From: Brevundimonas sp.
Lineage (GTDB): Bacteria; Pseudomonadota; Alphaproteobacteria; Caulobacterales; Caulobacteraceae
Length of the DNA: 7,740 bases
Reading direction: 5' to 3'
Assembly: GCA_022712235.1 (NCBI GenBank)
Contig: JALAGW010000361.1
Span: forward strand, 1-7,740
Part shown: positions 1 through 5,674 of the stretch, piece by piece
Position numbering within the stretch: the first letter of the stretch is position 1
How the letters are laid out: each line of letters begins with the position of its first letter
The notes under the pieces: generated by a model
The model's database searches: none
What the model saw: the letters and a program-made list of their open reading frames with translations, nothing else
Told to the model about the DNA's origin: nothing
Program-made: the position numbers and the translations under genes

Positions 1-19
1 CTCCCCCATCGAGGGGGAG
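1..19. repeat. Perfect palindromic stem-loop (REP-like unit or terminator)
   Basis: The first 19 bases form a perfect inverted repeat: a CTCCCCC arm, an ATCGA loop and a GGGGGAG arm (7-bp stem, 5-nt loop). It is followed by GGCTTTAAA, which is not a real U-tract, so it is a poor intrinsic terminator. C-rich/G-rich palindromes of this type are dispersed intergenic repeats in many alphaproteobacterial genomes (from memory). The window starts inside or right at the element, so its full extent is unknown. It lies about 34 bp upstream of the DUF559 start, and that reading frame runs open through it to the window edge. Confidence 0.6.
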
Positions 20-52
20 GGCTTTAAACGAGACAGGACGCCGTCACGGACG

Positions 53-391
53 GTGAAGCGCGCGCGTCGTTTGCGTGTCGAACTGACCTGGACGGAAGCG
101 AGATTGTGGGAGCGTCTGCGACTGTTGTCTGCGCGCTTTCGGCGTCAGGCGCCGGTTGGTCCGTATGTGGCCGACTTCATATGTCATCGTGCCTCTCTGG
201 TGATCGAGGTCGATGGTGGCGTGCACGATTTGCCGGACGTGGCGCTGCGCGACTTGAAGCGCGATGCATGGTTCGAAGGCCAAGGCTACGTTACGCTGAG
301 GATATCGACCCGTGAGGTCGAGGCCGACATGGACGGGATCGTGACCCGTATTCAAAATCTCGCCTCGAACCGCATAGGAAAGGTGATCTGA
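53..391 (+). CDS. DUF559 domain protein (endonuclease-like fold)
   Basis: A 112-aa protein with the hallmarks of DUF559 (PF04480), a small family with the restriction-endonuclease-like/Vsr fold. In order: a basic N-terminus (MKRARRLR), the T-x-x-E-x-x-LWERLR helix (about residues 12-23), an RFRRQ-P-GPYVADF segment (about 29-43), the IEVDGGVHD core strand with acidic residues typical of this fold's active site (about 51-59), then RDxWF and GYVTLRIS. Length is normal for the family. The GTG start at 53 is chosen because family members begin with a similar basic stretch; its ribosome site is weak (AGGA 35-38), and the frame stays open to the window edge, so an upstream start cannot be excluded. 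Third-position choices (TTG, GTT, GGT, TAT, CAT, ATA) look less GC-biased than the neighbours, suggesting transfer. It ends 2 nt before pntAB. Nuclease activity is inferred from the fold; the cellular role is unknown. Confidence 0.88.
   Translation: MKRARRLRVELTWTEARLWERLRLLSARFRRQAPVGPYVADFICHRASLVIEVDGGVHDLPDVALRDLKRDAWFEGQGYVTLRISTREVEADMDGIVTRIQNLASNRIGKVI
376..383 (+). promoter_or_regulatory. Ribosome binding site of pntAB, inside the DUF559 gene
   Basis: AGGAAAGG lies about 10 nt before the ATG at 394 and within the last codons of the DUF559 gene. The C-terminal residues of the DUF559 protein are therefore read from what was probably the original pntAB leader. This supports the view that the DUF559 gene was inserted upstream of pntAB without damaging its translation signal. 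Confidence 0.6.
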
Positions 392-393
392 AC

Positions 394-720
394 ATGGAAC
401 ACGTCGATCCTACCATCTTCCGGCTGGCCATTTTCGTGCTGGCGATCTTCGTCGGCTATTATGTGGTGTGGAGCGTGACGCCCGCCCTTCACACGCCGCT
501 GATGGCCGTGACCAACGCCATTTCCAGCGTCATCGTCGTCGGCGGCCTGATCGCGGCTGCGGCGCTCAGCCCCGAGGCCGCCGGTCCGAACGCCTGGATC
601 GCCAAGGGGGCGGGCGTGGTCGCCGTGACACTGGCCAGCGTCAACATCTTCGGCGGCTTCATGGTCACGCGGCGGATGCTGGCCATGTACAAGAAGAAGG
701 AAAGGCCCAAGGCCTCGTGA
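394..720 (+). CDS. pntAB: NAD(P) transhydrogenase subunit alpha part 2 (PntAB/PntA-2 membrane subunit)
   Basis: A 108-aa integral membrane subunit of the proton-translocating Re/Si-specific nicotinamide nucleotide transhydrogenase. The complex couples hydride transfer between NADH and NADP+ to proton movement across the inner membrane. It carries three hydrophobic helices (about residues 8-26, 43-58 and 72-89). Family signatures are visible: VTPALHTPLMAVTNAISS (28-45), which is strongly conserved in the alpha-subunit membrane domain, and ASVNIFGGFMVTRRML (81-96) with a basic tail. Length is as expected for the split alphaproteobacterial form, where the NAD-binding domain I is a separate protein (PntAA). 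That gene is not in the window and should be upstream. Start: ATG with AGGAAAGG upstream. The stop overlaps the GTG start of the next gene, so the two are probably translationally coupled. In E. coli the same region is the C-terminal part of PntA. Confidence 0.95.
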   Translation: MEHVDPTIFRLAIFVLAIFVGYYVVWSVTPALHTPLMAVTNAISSVIVVGGLIAAAALSPEAAGPNAWIAKGAGVVAVTLASVNIFGGFMVTRRMLAMYKKKERPKAS

Positions 721-1001
721 TCTTCTCGCCTGTCCTGTTCGCTTTTTATGTCTCCTGGGCCGTCACCGGTCTGGGCGTGGCCCTGTGGATCTGGAGCTGG
801 GTGCGGGTGAAGGACCCCATCGGCCGACTGCGGTTTCAGGACTGCGGCGTCGTGCTGGTCTTCGGGGCCGTGCTGACGCGCATCGTCATTCAGGACCGCG
901 AGATGACCGTCTTCGACTGGGCCATGATATTCCTGGGGCCGCTGTTCATCGCCGCCGCGCTGTGGCGACTGACCCGCACCCAAGGCCTGACCAAACGCTG
1001 A
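717..1001 (+). CDS. Small three-helix membrane protein of unknown function in the pnt operon
   Basis: A 94-aa protein read from a GTG that overlaps the pntAB stop (GTGA). A longer reading frame exists upstream, but it lies inside pntAB in another frame. The purine-rich run AAGAAGGAAAGG (694-705) serves as ribosome site. Predicted helices are about residues 5-29, 42-58 and 65-85. The first helix is rich in Trp (W14, W24, W26, W28), a single Arg (R55) lies near the end of the second, and the loop VRVKDPIGRLR and the C-terminal RLTRTQGLTKR are basic, suggesting they face the cytoplasm if the first loop is inside. I do not recognise a family. Its coupling to pntAB suggests co-expression with the transhydrogenase; a role in assembly or regulation is only an inference. 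Confidence 0.8.
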   Translation: MIFSPVLFAFYVSWAVTGLGVALWIWSWVRVKDPIGRLRFQDCGVVLVFGAVLTRIVIQDREMTVFDWAMIFLGPLFIAAALWRLTRTQGLTKR

Positions 1002-1012
1002 GAGTAACTGTT

Positions 1013-1390
1013 ATGAAGACCACCCTGATTTTCGCCGCGGCCCTGACCGCCGCCGTCGCCCTATCCGGCACCGCCTCGGCCCAGCACACCGAAGAAGTCG
1101 GCAAGAATCCTTACGGCGGCCTGCACTGGTCCGTCGCCGCGCCTCAGGGCGCCAGCTGGACGCTGCAGTGCCAGTTCGCGCCGGTAACCATTCGCGGCAT
1201 CCACATGAACCGCATCAACCATACGGGCACGGGCCGCATGGCCGGCCGTCTGCCCAGCGACAACGGCAGCTGCCGCGTGACCAAGACGGGCGGCGAGGGC
1301 GGCGTCGGCGTCGCCGTCGTCAAAAACGGCGTGGCGACGGCTGCCGGCACGCGCGACGCGGCGACGCCCGCCGTCGTCAACGTCTTCTGA
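1013..1390 (+). CDS. Small secreted protein of unknown function in the pnt operon
   Basis: A 125-aa protein with a clear Sec signal peptide: MKTT, a hydrophobic core (about residues 5-18), and a likely signal peptidase I site after A-S-A at residue 23, leaving a mature protein of about 102 aa starting QHTEEVGKN. Two cysteines in the mature part (C53, C87) could form a disulfide in the periplasm. The middle has Trp/Tyr and His/Asn-rich stretches (GIHMNRINHTGTGRM, about 62-76), and the last 30 residues are Gly/Ala/Val-rich. The ATG at 1013 is chosen because only it gives a proper signal peptide; the frame continues open upstream to 785 inside the preceding gene. The ribosome site is weak (GAGAG just before, 11 nt after the previous stop). 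No family recognised. It separates the pntAB-linked genes from pntB, so it is probably co-transcribed with them. Confidence 0.78.
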   Translation: MKTTLIFAAALTAAVALSGTASAQHTEEVGKNPYGGLHWSVAAPQGASWTLQCQFAPVTIRGIHMNRINHTGTGRMAGRLPSDNGSCRVTKTGGEGGVGVAVVKNGVATAAGTRDAATPAVVNVF

Positions 1391-1432
1391 TCTGAAATGA
1401 CCGACTGACATGACCCTGGGGGAGGGGATCCG

Positions 1433-2854
1433 ATGAACGCATCCATAGCCGCGCTGGCCTATCTGGTCGCGGGGGTCCTGTTCATCCTCTCGCTCAGGGG
1501 CTTGTCCAGTCCCGAGACCAGCCGCCGGGGCAATACGCTCGGCATGATCGGCATGGCCCTGGCCGTGGGCGTGACCCTACTGACGCTGGGGACTTCCGGT
1601 GCGCTGGACCTGTTGACCCTGGTCCTGATCGGCGGCGGCGTCGTGGTCGGCGGCGGGGCCGGGGCCCTGATCGCCAAGCGGGTGCCGATGACGGCCATGC
1701 CGCAACTGGTCGCGGCCTTCCACTCGCTCGTTGGTCTGGCGGCGTGTCTGGTGGCGGTCGGCGCCGTCTATGCGCCTGACGCCTTCGGCATCATGACGGC
1801 TGACGGCGGCATCAAGACCCTGTCGATCGTCGAGCTGTCGCTGGGCGTCGCCATCGGGGCCATCACCTTCACCGGCTCGGTCATCGCCTTCGCCAAGCTG
1901 GATGGCCGGATGAGCGGCTCGCCGATCCTGCTGCCCGCCCGCCACCTGATCAATATCGGTCTGGGTCTGGCCCTGGTCTTCCTGATCGGGGTGCTGATCG
2001 GCACCGGCGGCACGGCCATCTGGGCCTTCTGGGGCGTCTTCGCCATCGCGCTCATCCTGGGCGCGACACTGATCATCCCCATCGGCGGCGCCGACATGCC
2101 GGTCGTGGTGTCGATGCTGAACTCCTATTCCGGCTGGGCGGCTGCGGCCCTTGGCTTCACGCTCGAGAATATCGCCCTGATCATCACCGGCGCCCTGGTC
2201 GGATCGTCGGGCGCCATCCTCAGCTACATCATGTGCAAGGGCATGAACCGCAGCTTCATCAGCGTCATCCTGGGCGGCTTCGACGGCGGGGACGCGGCGG
2301 CGGGCGCGGGCGGCGGCGCGGTCGAGACGCGCCCGGTCAAGCAGGGCTCGGCCGAGGACGCGGCCTTCATTATGAAGAACGCGTCCAAGGTCATCATCGT
2401 CCCCGGCTACGGCATGGCCGTGGCCCAGGCGCAGCACGCGCTTCGCGAAATGGCCGACGTATTGAAGGAAGAGGGCGGCGAGGTGAAATACGCCATCCAC
2501 CCCGTCGCGGGCCGGATGCCGGGCCATATGAACGTCCTGCTGGCCGAGGCCAACGTCCCCTATGACGAGGTGTTCGAGCTGGAGGACATCAACTCCGAAT
2601 TCTCGACCGCCGACGTGGCCTTCGTCATTGGGGCCAACGACGTCACCAACCCCGCCGCCAAGACCGACCCGCAATCGCCCATCTACGGCATGCCGGTGCT
2701 GGACGTGGAGAAGGCCGGCACCGTCCTCTTCATCAAACGCGGCATGGCGGCGGGCTATGCAGGGGTCGAGAACGAACTCTTCTTCCGCGACAACACCATG
2801 ATGCTGTTCGCCGACGCCAAGAAGATGGTCGAGGGGATCGTGAAGGCGCTATGA
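1433..2854 (+). CDS. pntB: NAD(P) transhydrogenase subunit beta (PntB)
   Basis: A 473-aa beta subunit of the proton-translocating transhydrogenase; E. coli PntB is 462 aa. The N-terminal half (about residues 5-275) is a polytopic membrane domain. A Gly/Ala-rich hinge (about 280-295) leads to domain III, which binds NADP(H). Proton-channel residues known from E. coli are present in matching context: the His of VAAFHSLVGLAA (H97, E. coli His91), Asp of GGADMPVV (D221, E. coli Asp213) and Asn of SMLNSYSGWAAA (N230, E. coli Asn222). Domain III motifs are intact: GYGMAVAQAQ (325-334), HPVAGRMPGHMNVLLAEA (356-373), IGANDVTNPAA (399-409), KRGMAAGYAGVENELFF (435-451) and the DAKKM region near the end. 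The ATG has a strong ribosome site, GGGGGAGGGG (1418-1428). The stop overlaps the next gene's ATG (ATGA). No sign of truncation or frameshift. Confidence 0.98.
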   Translation: MNASIAALAYLVAGVLFILSLRGLSSPETSRRGNTLGMIGMALAVGVTLLTLGTSGALDLLTLVLIGGGVVVGGGAGALIAKRVPMTAMPQLVAAFHSLVGLAACLVAVGAVYAPDAFGIMTADGGIKTLSIVELSLGVAIGAITFTGSVIAFAKLDGRMSGSPILLPARHLINIGLGLALVFLIGVLIGTGGTAIWAFWGVFAIALILGATLIIPIGGADMPVVVSMLNSYSGWAAAALGFTLENIALIITGALVGSSGAILSYIMCKGMNRSFISVILGGFDGGDAAAGAGGGAVETRPVKQGSAEDAAFIMKNASKVIIVPGYGMAVAQAQHALREMADVLKEEGGEVKYAIHPVAGRMPGHMNVLLAEANVPYDEVFELEDINSEFSTADVAFVIGANDVTNPAAKTDPQSPIYGMPVLDVEKAGTVLFIKRGMAAGYAGVENELFFRDNTMMLFADAKKMVEGIVKAL

Positions 2855-3294
2855 GGCTGAGGGTCCGATCTGGTCTCGCCTTGCTGCTGGCGGCCTCGGC
2901 CGCGGCCTGTTCGGCCATGATCCCGGTGCGCATCAGCGGCTCTCTGGAGCAGCCGATGGCGAGCTTCGGCGTTGACCCTGCGAAGCCCGAGAAGGCCTGT
3001 CTCGGCGGCTTGGCCGTGCATGAGCTGTCCAACGCCATGATGCGGCCCGTCTGGTCGATCGAGGCGCGGGGTCGCGAGTGCCGGGGCCTGCGCCAGATCG
3101 TCTATGGTGAGGCGCCCGAGGGCTTCGCAACGACGGTGTCGCCGGCCCCGCTGAAGCCCGGCGTGCGCTACGCCGTCGTTGGCTATGGCCTGACCGGCGG
3201 ACCGCTGAGCCGCGTCCCCTGGCGCGGCGGCGATGACTTCATCTTCGAGAACGGTCAGTGGCGGCTGGCGCCGCCTTTCGTCCCTGGCCGTTGA
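2851..3294 (+). CDS. Putative lipoprotein of unknown function, coupled to pntB
   Basis: A 147-aa protein whose ATG overlaps the pntB stop (ATGA), so it is probably translated by coupling. The N-terminus is a signal peptide: RLRVR, a Leu/Ala-rich core and the sequence SAAAC ending at Cys20. That cysteine could be a lipobox cysteine, although the -3 position is Ala rather than the usual Leu, so cleavage by signal peptidase I near the same place is an alternative. The mature part has two further cysteines (C50, C77) that could pair, and the distinctive stretches HELSNAMMRPVWSIEA (about 57-72) and FIFENGQWRLAPPF near the C-terminus. No known family recognised. It probably sits in the periplasm, anchored to a membrane. 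Its relation to the transhydrogenase rests only on gene order and overlap. Confidence 0.8.
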   Translation: MRLRVRSGLALLLAASAAACSAMIPVRISGSLEQPMASFGVDPAKPEKACLGGLAVHELSNAMMRPVWSIEARGRECRGLRQIVYGEAPEGFATTVSPAPLKPGVRYAVVGYGLTGGPLSRVPWRGGDDFIFENGQWRLAPPFVPGR

Positions 3295-3353
3295 GTCCCG
3301 CCGCGAACACCGCCATCAAGACCCTGAAACCAGTAACGGGGCGGCCATGACGG

Positions 3354-3359
3354 AGGAGG
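3354..3359 (+). promoter_or_regulatory. Strong ribosome binding site that decides the Cupin_5 start
   Basis: A consensus AGGAGG lies 8 nt before the GTG at 3368. It falls inside the coding region if the in-frame ATG at 3347 is used, which itself has only a short GGGG about 6 nt upstream. This placement favours the GTG as the main start. Confidence 0.65.
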
Positions 3360-3367
3360 GGGAGATC

Positions 3368-3757
3368 GTGTTCAGCGCCGACGAAATCATCGCCAATCTG
3401 TCGCTGAGCCCCCATCCCGAGGGTGGGCATTTTCGGCCGATGGCGCGCGATCCGGGGCTGGCGGCCTGCGGGTCGGAGGCTGCGACCGTCTATCGACTGC
3501 TGACGGCTGATGACGCCGACGACTGGCGTCCGGTCGAGGCGACTGAGATCTGGGCCTTCTACATGGGGGCGCCGCTGGAGATCGAGATAGCACCGGATCG
3601 GGGACTGCGGCCGTTGGTGCTGGGGCCGCATCGACGACAGGTCGCGGCGCCCGCCGGGGCCTGGCGGCGGATGCGCAGTCAGGGCGACTGGAGCCTGGCT
3701 GCCTGTTCGACCGCGCCCGGTCTGGCGATCGAAGCGGTGGAGGCGCCTCATGTCTGA
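3368..3757 (+). CDS. Cupin_5 (DUF985) family protein, atypical
   Basis: A 129-aa protein of the Cupin_5/DUF985 family (PF06172), small double-stranded beta-helix proteins of mostly unknown function. Signatures: ADEIIANLSLSPHPEGGHF at the N-terminus (family pattern I..L.L.PHPEGG), VYRLLTADDADDWRPVEATEIWAFYMGAPLEI (about 41-72), VLG near 84-86, PAGAWRRM (95-102) and WSLAACSTAPG (108-118). The GTG start gives the usual N-terminus for the family and has AGGAGG 8 nt upstream; the in-frame ATG at 3347 would add seven residues. Oddly, the motif I remember as W-H-R-V...E-V-W-H-F-Y reads W-R-P-V...E-I-W-A-F-Y here, so both histidines are replaced (R54, A63), and a few residues seem missing after VLG. 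The last 8 bases overlap the DUF1801 gene. The reaction, if any, is unknown. Confidence 0.85.
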   Translation: MFSADEIIANLSLSPHPEGGHFRPMARDPGLAACGSEAATVYRLLTADDADDWRPVEATEIWAFYMGAPLEIEIAPDRGLRPLVLGPHRRQVAAPAGAWRRMRSQGDWSLAACSTAPGLAIEAVEAPHV

Positions 3758-4163
3758 ACCCAAGACCCAACCAACGGATGCTTCCGTCGAGGACTTCCTG
3801 GCCGCGGCCGAACCGGCGCGACGGCGCGAGGAAGGCCGCATCCTCAGCGCCCTGATGCAGGAGGTGACGGGCGAGACGCCGGTCATGTGGGGGCCGTCCA
3901 TCGTCGGCTTCGGCCATTATGCCAACGTCACCGCCAACGGCAAGAGCGCCGACTGGCCGCGCATGGGCTTCTCGCCGCGCAAGGCGGCCCTGACCCTCTA
4001 TCTGGCCTCGACGCCGCAGACCGAGGCCCTGCTGGCGCGTCTGGGGCCGCACACGACCAGCGTGGCCTGCCTCTACATCAAGCGGCTGGATCAGGTGGAC
4101 ATGGGCGTGTTGCGCGCCCTGTGCGTCGCCAGCCGGGACGAGATGAACCGCCGCTATCCCTGA
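3750..4163 (+). CDS. DUF1801 domain protein
   Basis: A 137-aa protein of the DUF1801 family (PF08818, YdhG-like fold), function unknown. Recognisable blocks: KTQPTDASVEDFLAAAEPARRREEGRIL (5-32), the signature TGETPVMWGPSIVGFGHY (about 40-57), GFSPRKAALTLYL (about 73-85), LLARLGPHTTSVACLYIKRLDQVDMGVLRAL (about 94-124) and a short tail. Length and order are normal for the family. The ATG at 3750 has GGAGG (3739-3743) 6 nt upstream and lies within the end of the Cupin_5 gene (8-bp overlap), so the two are very likely one transcript with coupled translation. Family members are soluble cytoplasmic proteins; no catalytic residues are established to my knowledge. Confidence 0.92.
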   Translation: MSEPKTQPTDASVEDFLAAAEPARRREEGRILSALMQEVTGETPVMWGPSIVGFGHYANVTANGKSADWPRMGFSPRKAALTLYLASTPQTEALLARLGPHTTSVACLYIKRLDQVDMGVLRALCVASRDEMNRRYP

Positions 4164-4198
4164 TCCGCTTGTTACGGGCGAGGAGCGGCGTATAGCGG

Positions 4199-5674
4199 AT
4201 GGTCATGCGCACCTTCCTGATCGTCGCCGCCGCCGCCCTCTTGTCCGCCTGCGCCACGGCGCCGCTGACTGCTGTCGAAACACCGGTCGAGACGGTCGAC
4301 CTGCTGTTGACCTCGGCCACGGTGGTCGATGTCGAGAAGGGGACGACGACGCCCGATCAACTGGTCGCCATGCGCGGCGGAGACATCGTCGCCGTTTTGC
4401 CGGAAGGTCAGGCCAGCCGCTATCGCGCGACGCGGACGACGGACCTGGGCGACCGCTACGTCATGCCCGGCCTGTGGGACATGCACGTTCACTTCGGCGG
4501 GGGCGAGGCCCTGATCGAGGAAAACGCCGAGCTGATGCCCCTCTATGTCGTCAACGGCGTGGTCGCGGTGCGCGACGCGGCGGGCGATCTGGCGCAGCAG
4601 GTGCTGGACTGGCGCGACGCCCCGCCGACCCCCGACAGCCCGCGCATCTTCACCTCGGGCCCCAAGATCGAGGGCATAGCCCCGGTCTGGAAGGGCGTGA
4701 TCGAGACCGGCAGCGAGGCGGACGTGGACGCGGCCCTGGACCGGCTTCAGACCCTGCACGTCGACTTCGTCAAGATCACCGACAACACCCTGAAGCCCGA
4801 GCTTTTCCTCTACGCCGTGCGCGAGGCGAAGAAGCGGGGCATGAAGACCTCGGCCCACATCCCGGCCAGCATTACCGTGCTGGAAGCCGCCGAGGCGGGC
4901 CTGTCGTCGATCGAGCATCTGGACTACGCCATGAAGGCGGGCTCGCGCGACGAAGCGGCCATCGCCGCTGACTATCTGGCGGGCAAATACACCTACGCCC
5001 AGACCATGCGGCGCTACGCCGACACCTTCGACGTCGAGACGGCGCGGCGGGTCTATGCCCGGCTTCGGGAACTGGGCACGGCGGTGTCGCCGACCCTCTA
5101 TGGCTCGACCACGCTGGCGAACCTCGATCTGGACGATCACTCGCACGACGACGGTCTGGCCTATGTCGGGCCGGGCATCCGCGCCACCTATGACTGGCGC
5201 ATCCAGCGCGCGGCCCAGGCGACGCCGCAGCAGGTGGCGGATCGCCATTTCGTCAAGGATGTCACCGCCCGCACCCTGCCCATGCTGCGCGATGCGGGCG
5301 TGACCATCCTGACCGGGACGGACGCGGGCTTCCTCAACTCGTTCAACTATCCGGGCTTCTCGCTGCACGACGAGCTGGAACTCTATGTGAAGCTGGGTCT
5401 GACCCCGCGCGAGGCGTTGGCGGGCTCGGTCGTGGATGGGCCGCGCTTCCTGAACCAGGGCGAACGCTACGGCGCCGTGGCGGCGGGCAAGTCGGCGGAC
5501 CTGCTGGTGCTGGAGGCGAATCCGCTGGAGGACGTGGGCGCGACCCGGCGCATCGCCGACGTGGTGCTGCGCGGTCGTCTGATCACGGTCGACGAACTGG
5601 AGCGGATGCGCGGCGAGATCCGCGCCCGCGTCGCCGCGCGCAACGCGGCCTTCACGTCTTCGCCAGCGTCCTGA
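4199..5674 (+). CDS. Metal-dependent amidohydrolase family lipoprotein
   Basis: A 491-aa member of the amidohydrolase superfamily, closest in style to the imidazolonepropionase-like/Xaa-Pro dipeptidase-like secreted hydrolases. The N-terminus is a lipoprotein signal, with hydrophobic FLIVAAAALL and lipobox LSAC (Cys18), placing it on the periplasmic side of a membrane. A composite beta domain (about 33-90) precedes the TIM barrel. A full binuclear metal set is visible: H96-V-H98 in MHVHFGG, the probable carboxylated Lys K192 in FVKITDN, H220 in TSAHIPA, H240 in SIEHLDYA and D375 in GTDAGF. The C-terminal G-x-x-A-x-G-KSADLLVLEANPLEDV region completes the beta domain. The ATG at 4199 is used: the frame is closed by TAG at 4193, and GAGGAG lies 13 nt upstream; ATG 4205 is an alternative. 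Substrate unknown (cyclic amide or dipeptide hydrolysis is typical of relatives). The last 23 bases overlap the convergent HdeD-like gene. Confidence 0.95.
   Translation: MVMRTFLIVAAAALLSACATAPLTAVETPVETVDLLLTSATVVDVEKGTTTPDQLVAMRGGDIVAVLPEGQASRYRATRTTDLGDRYVMPGLWDMHVHFGGGEALIEENAELMPLYVVNGVVAVRDAAGDLAQQVLDWRDAPPTPDSPRIFTSGPKIEGIAPVWKGVIETGSEADVDAALDRLQTLHVDFVKITDNTLKPELFLYAVREAKKRGMKTSAHIPASITVLEAAEAGLSSIEHLDYAMKAGSRDEAAIAADYLAGKYTYAQTMRRYADTFDVETARRVYARLRELGTAVSPTLYGSTTLANLDLDDHSHDDGLAYVGPGIRATYDWRIQRAAQATPQQVADRHFVKDVTARTLPMLRDAGVTILTGTDAGFLNSFNYPGFSLHDELELYVKLGLTPREALAGSVVDGPRFLNQGERYGAVAAGKSADLLVLEANPLEDVGATRRIADVVLRGRLITVDELERMRGEIRARVAARNAAFTSSPAS

Noticed and set aside
41..53. Short CCGTC/GACGG inverted repeat before the DUF559 start
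   Set aside because: A 5-bp stem with a 3-nt loop in GC-rich DNA is expected by chance, and nothing else marks it as functional.
53..391. DUF559 gene as part of a restriction-modification or defence system
   Set aside because: No methyltransferase, helicase or other defence gene is nearby. The neighbours are transhydrogenase genes, so a defence role is not supported by context.
468..716. N-terminal extension of the 94-aa membrane protein
   Set aside because: This stretch is the pntAB gene read in another frame (Arg/His/Gly-rich). The GTG at 717 with a ribosome site gives a sensible membrane protein.
2284..2325. GC-rich near-repetitive run that could be taken for a simple repeat
   Set aside because: It encodes the Gly/Ala-rich hinge between the membrane domain and NADP-binding domain of PntB; composition explains it.
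1577..2674. 365-aa open frame on the minus strand opposite pntB
   Set aside because: It is rich in Arg, Asp, Gly, Gln and His, as is typical of antisense frames in GC-rich genes, has no ribosome site or family motif, and lies wholly opposite an unmistakable pntB.
4172..5368. 398-aa open frame on the minus strand opposite the amidohydrolase
   Set aside because: Low-complexity Arg/Gly/Asp/Val composition without motifs. The plus strand carries the complete catalytic residue set, so this is a shadow frame.
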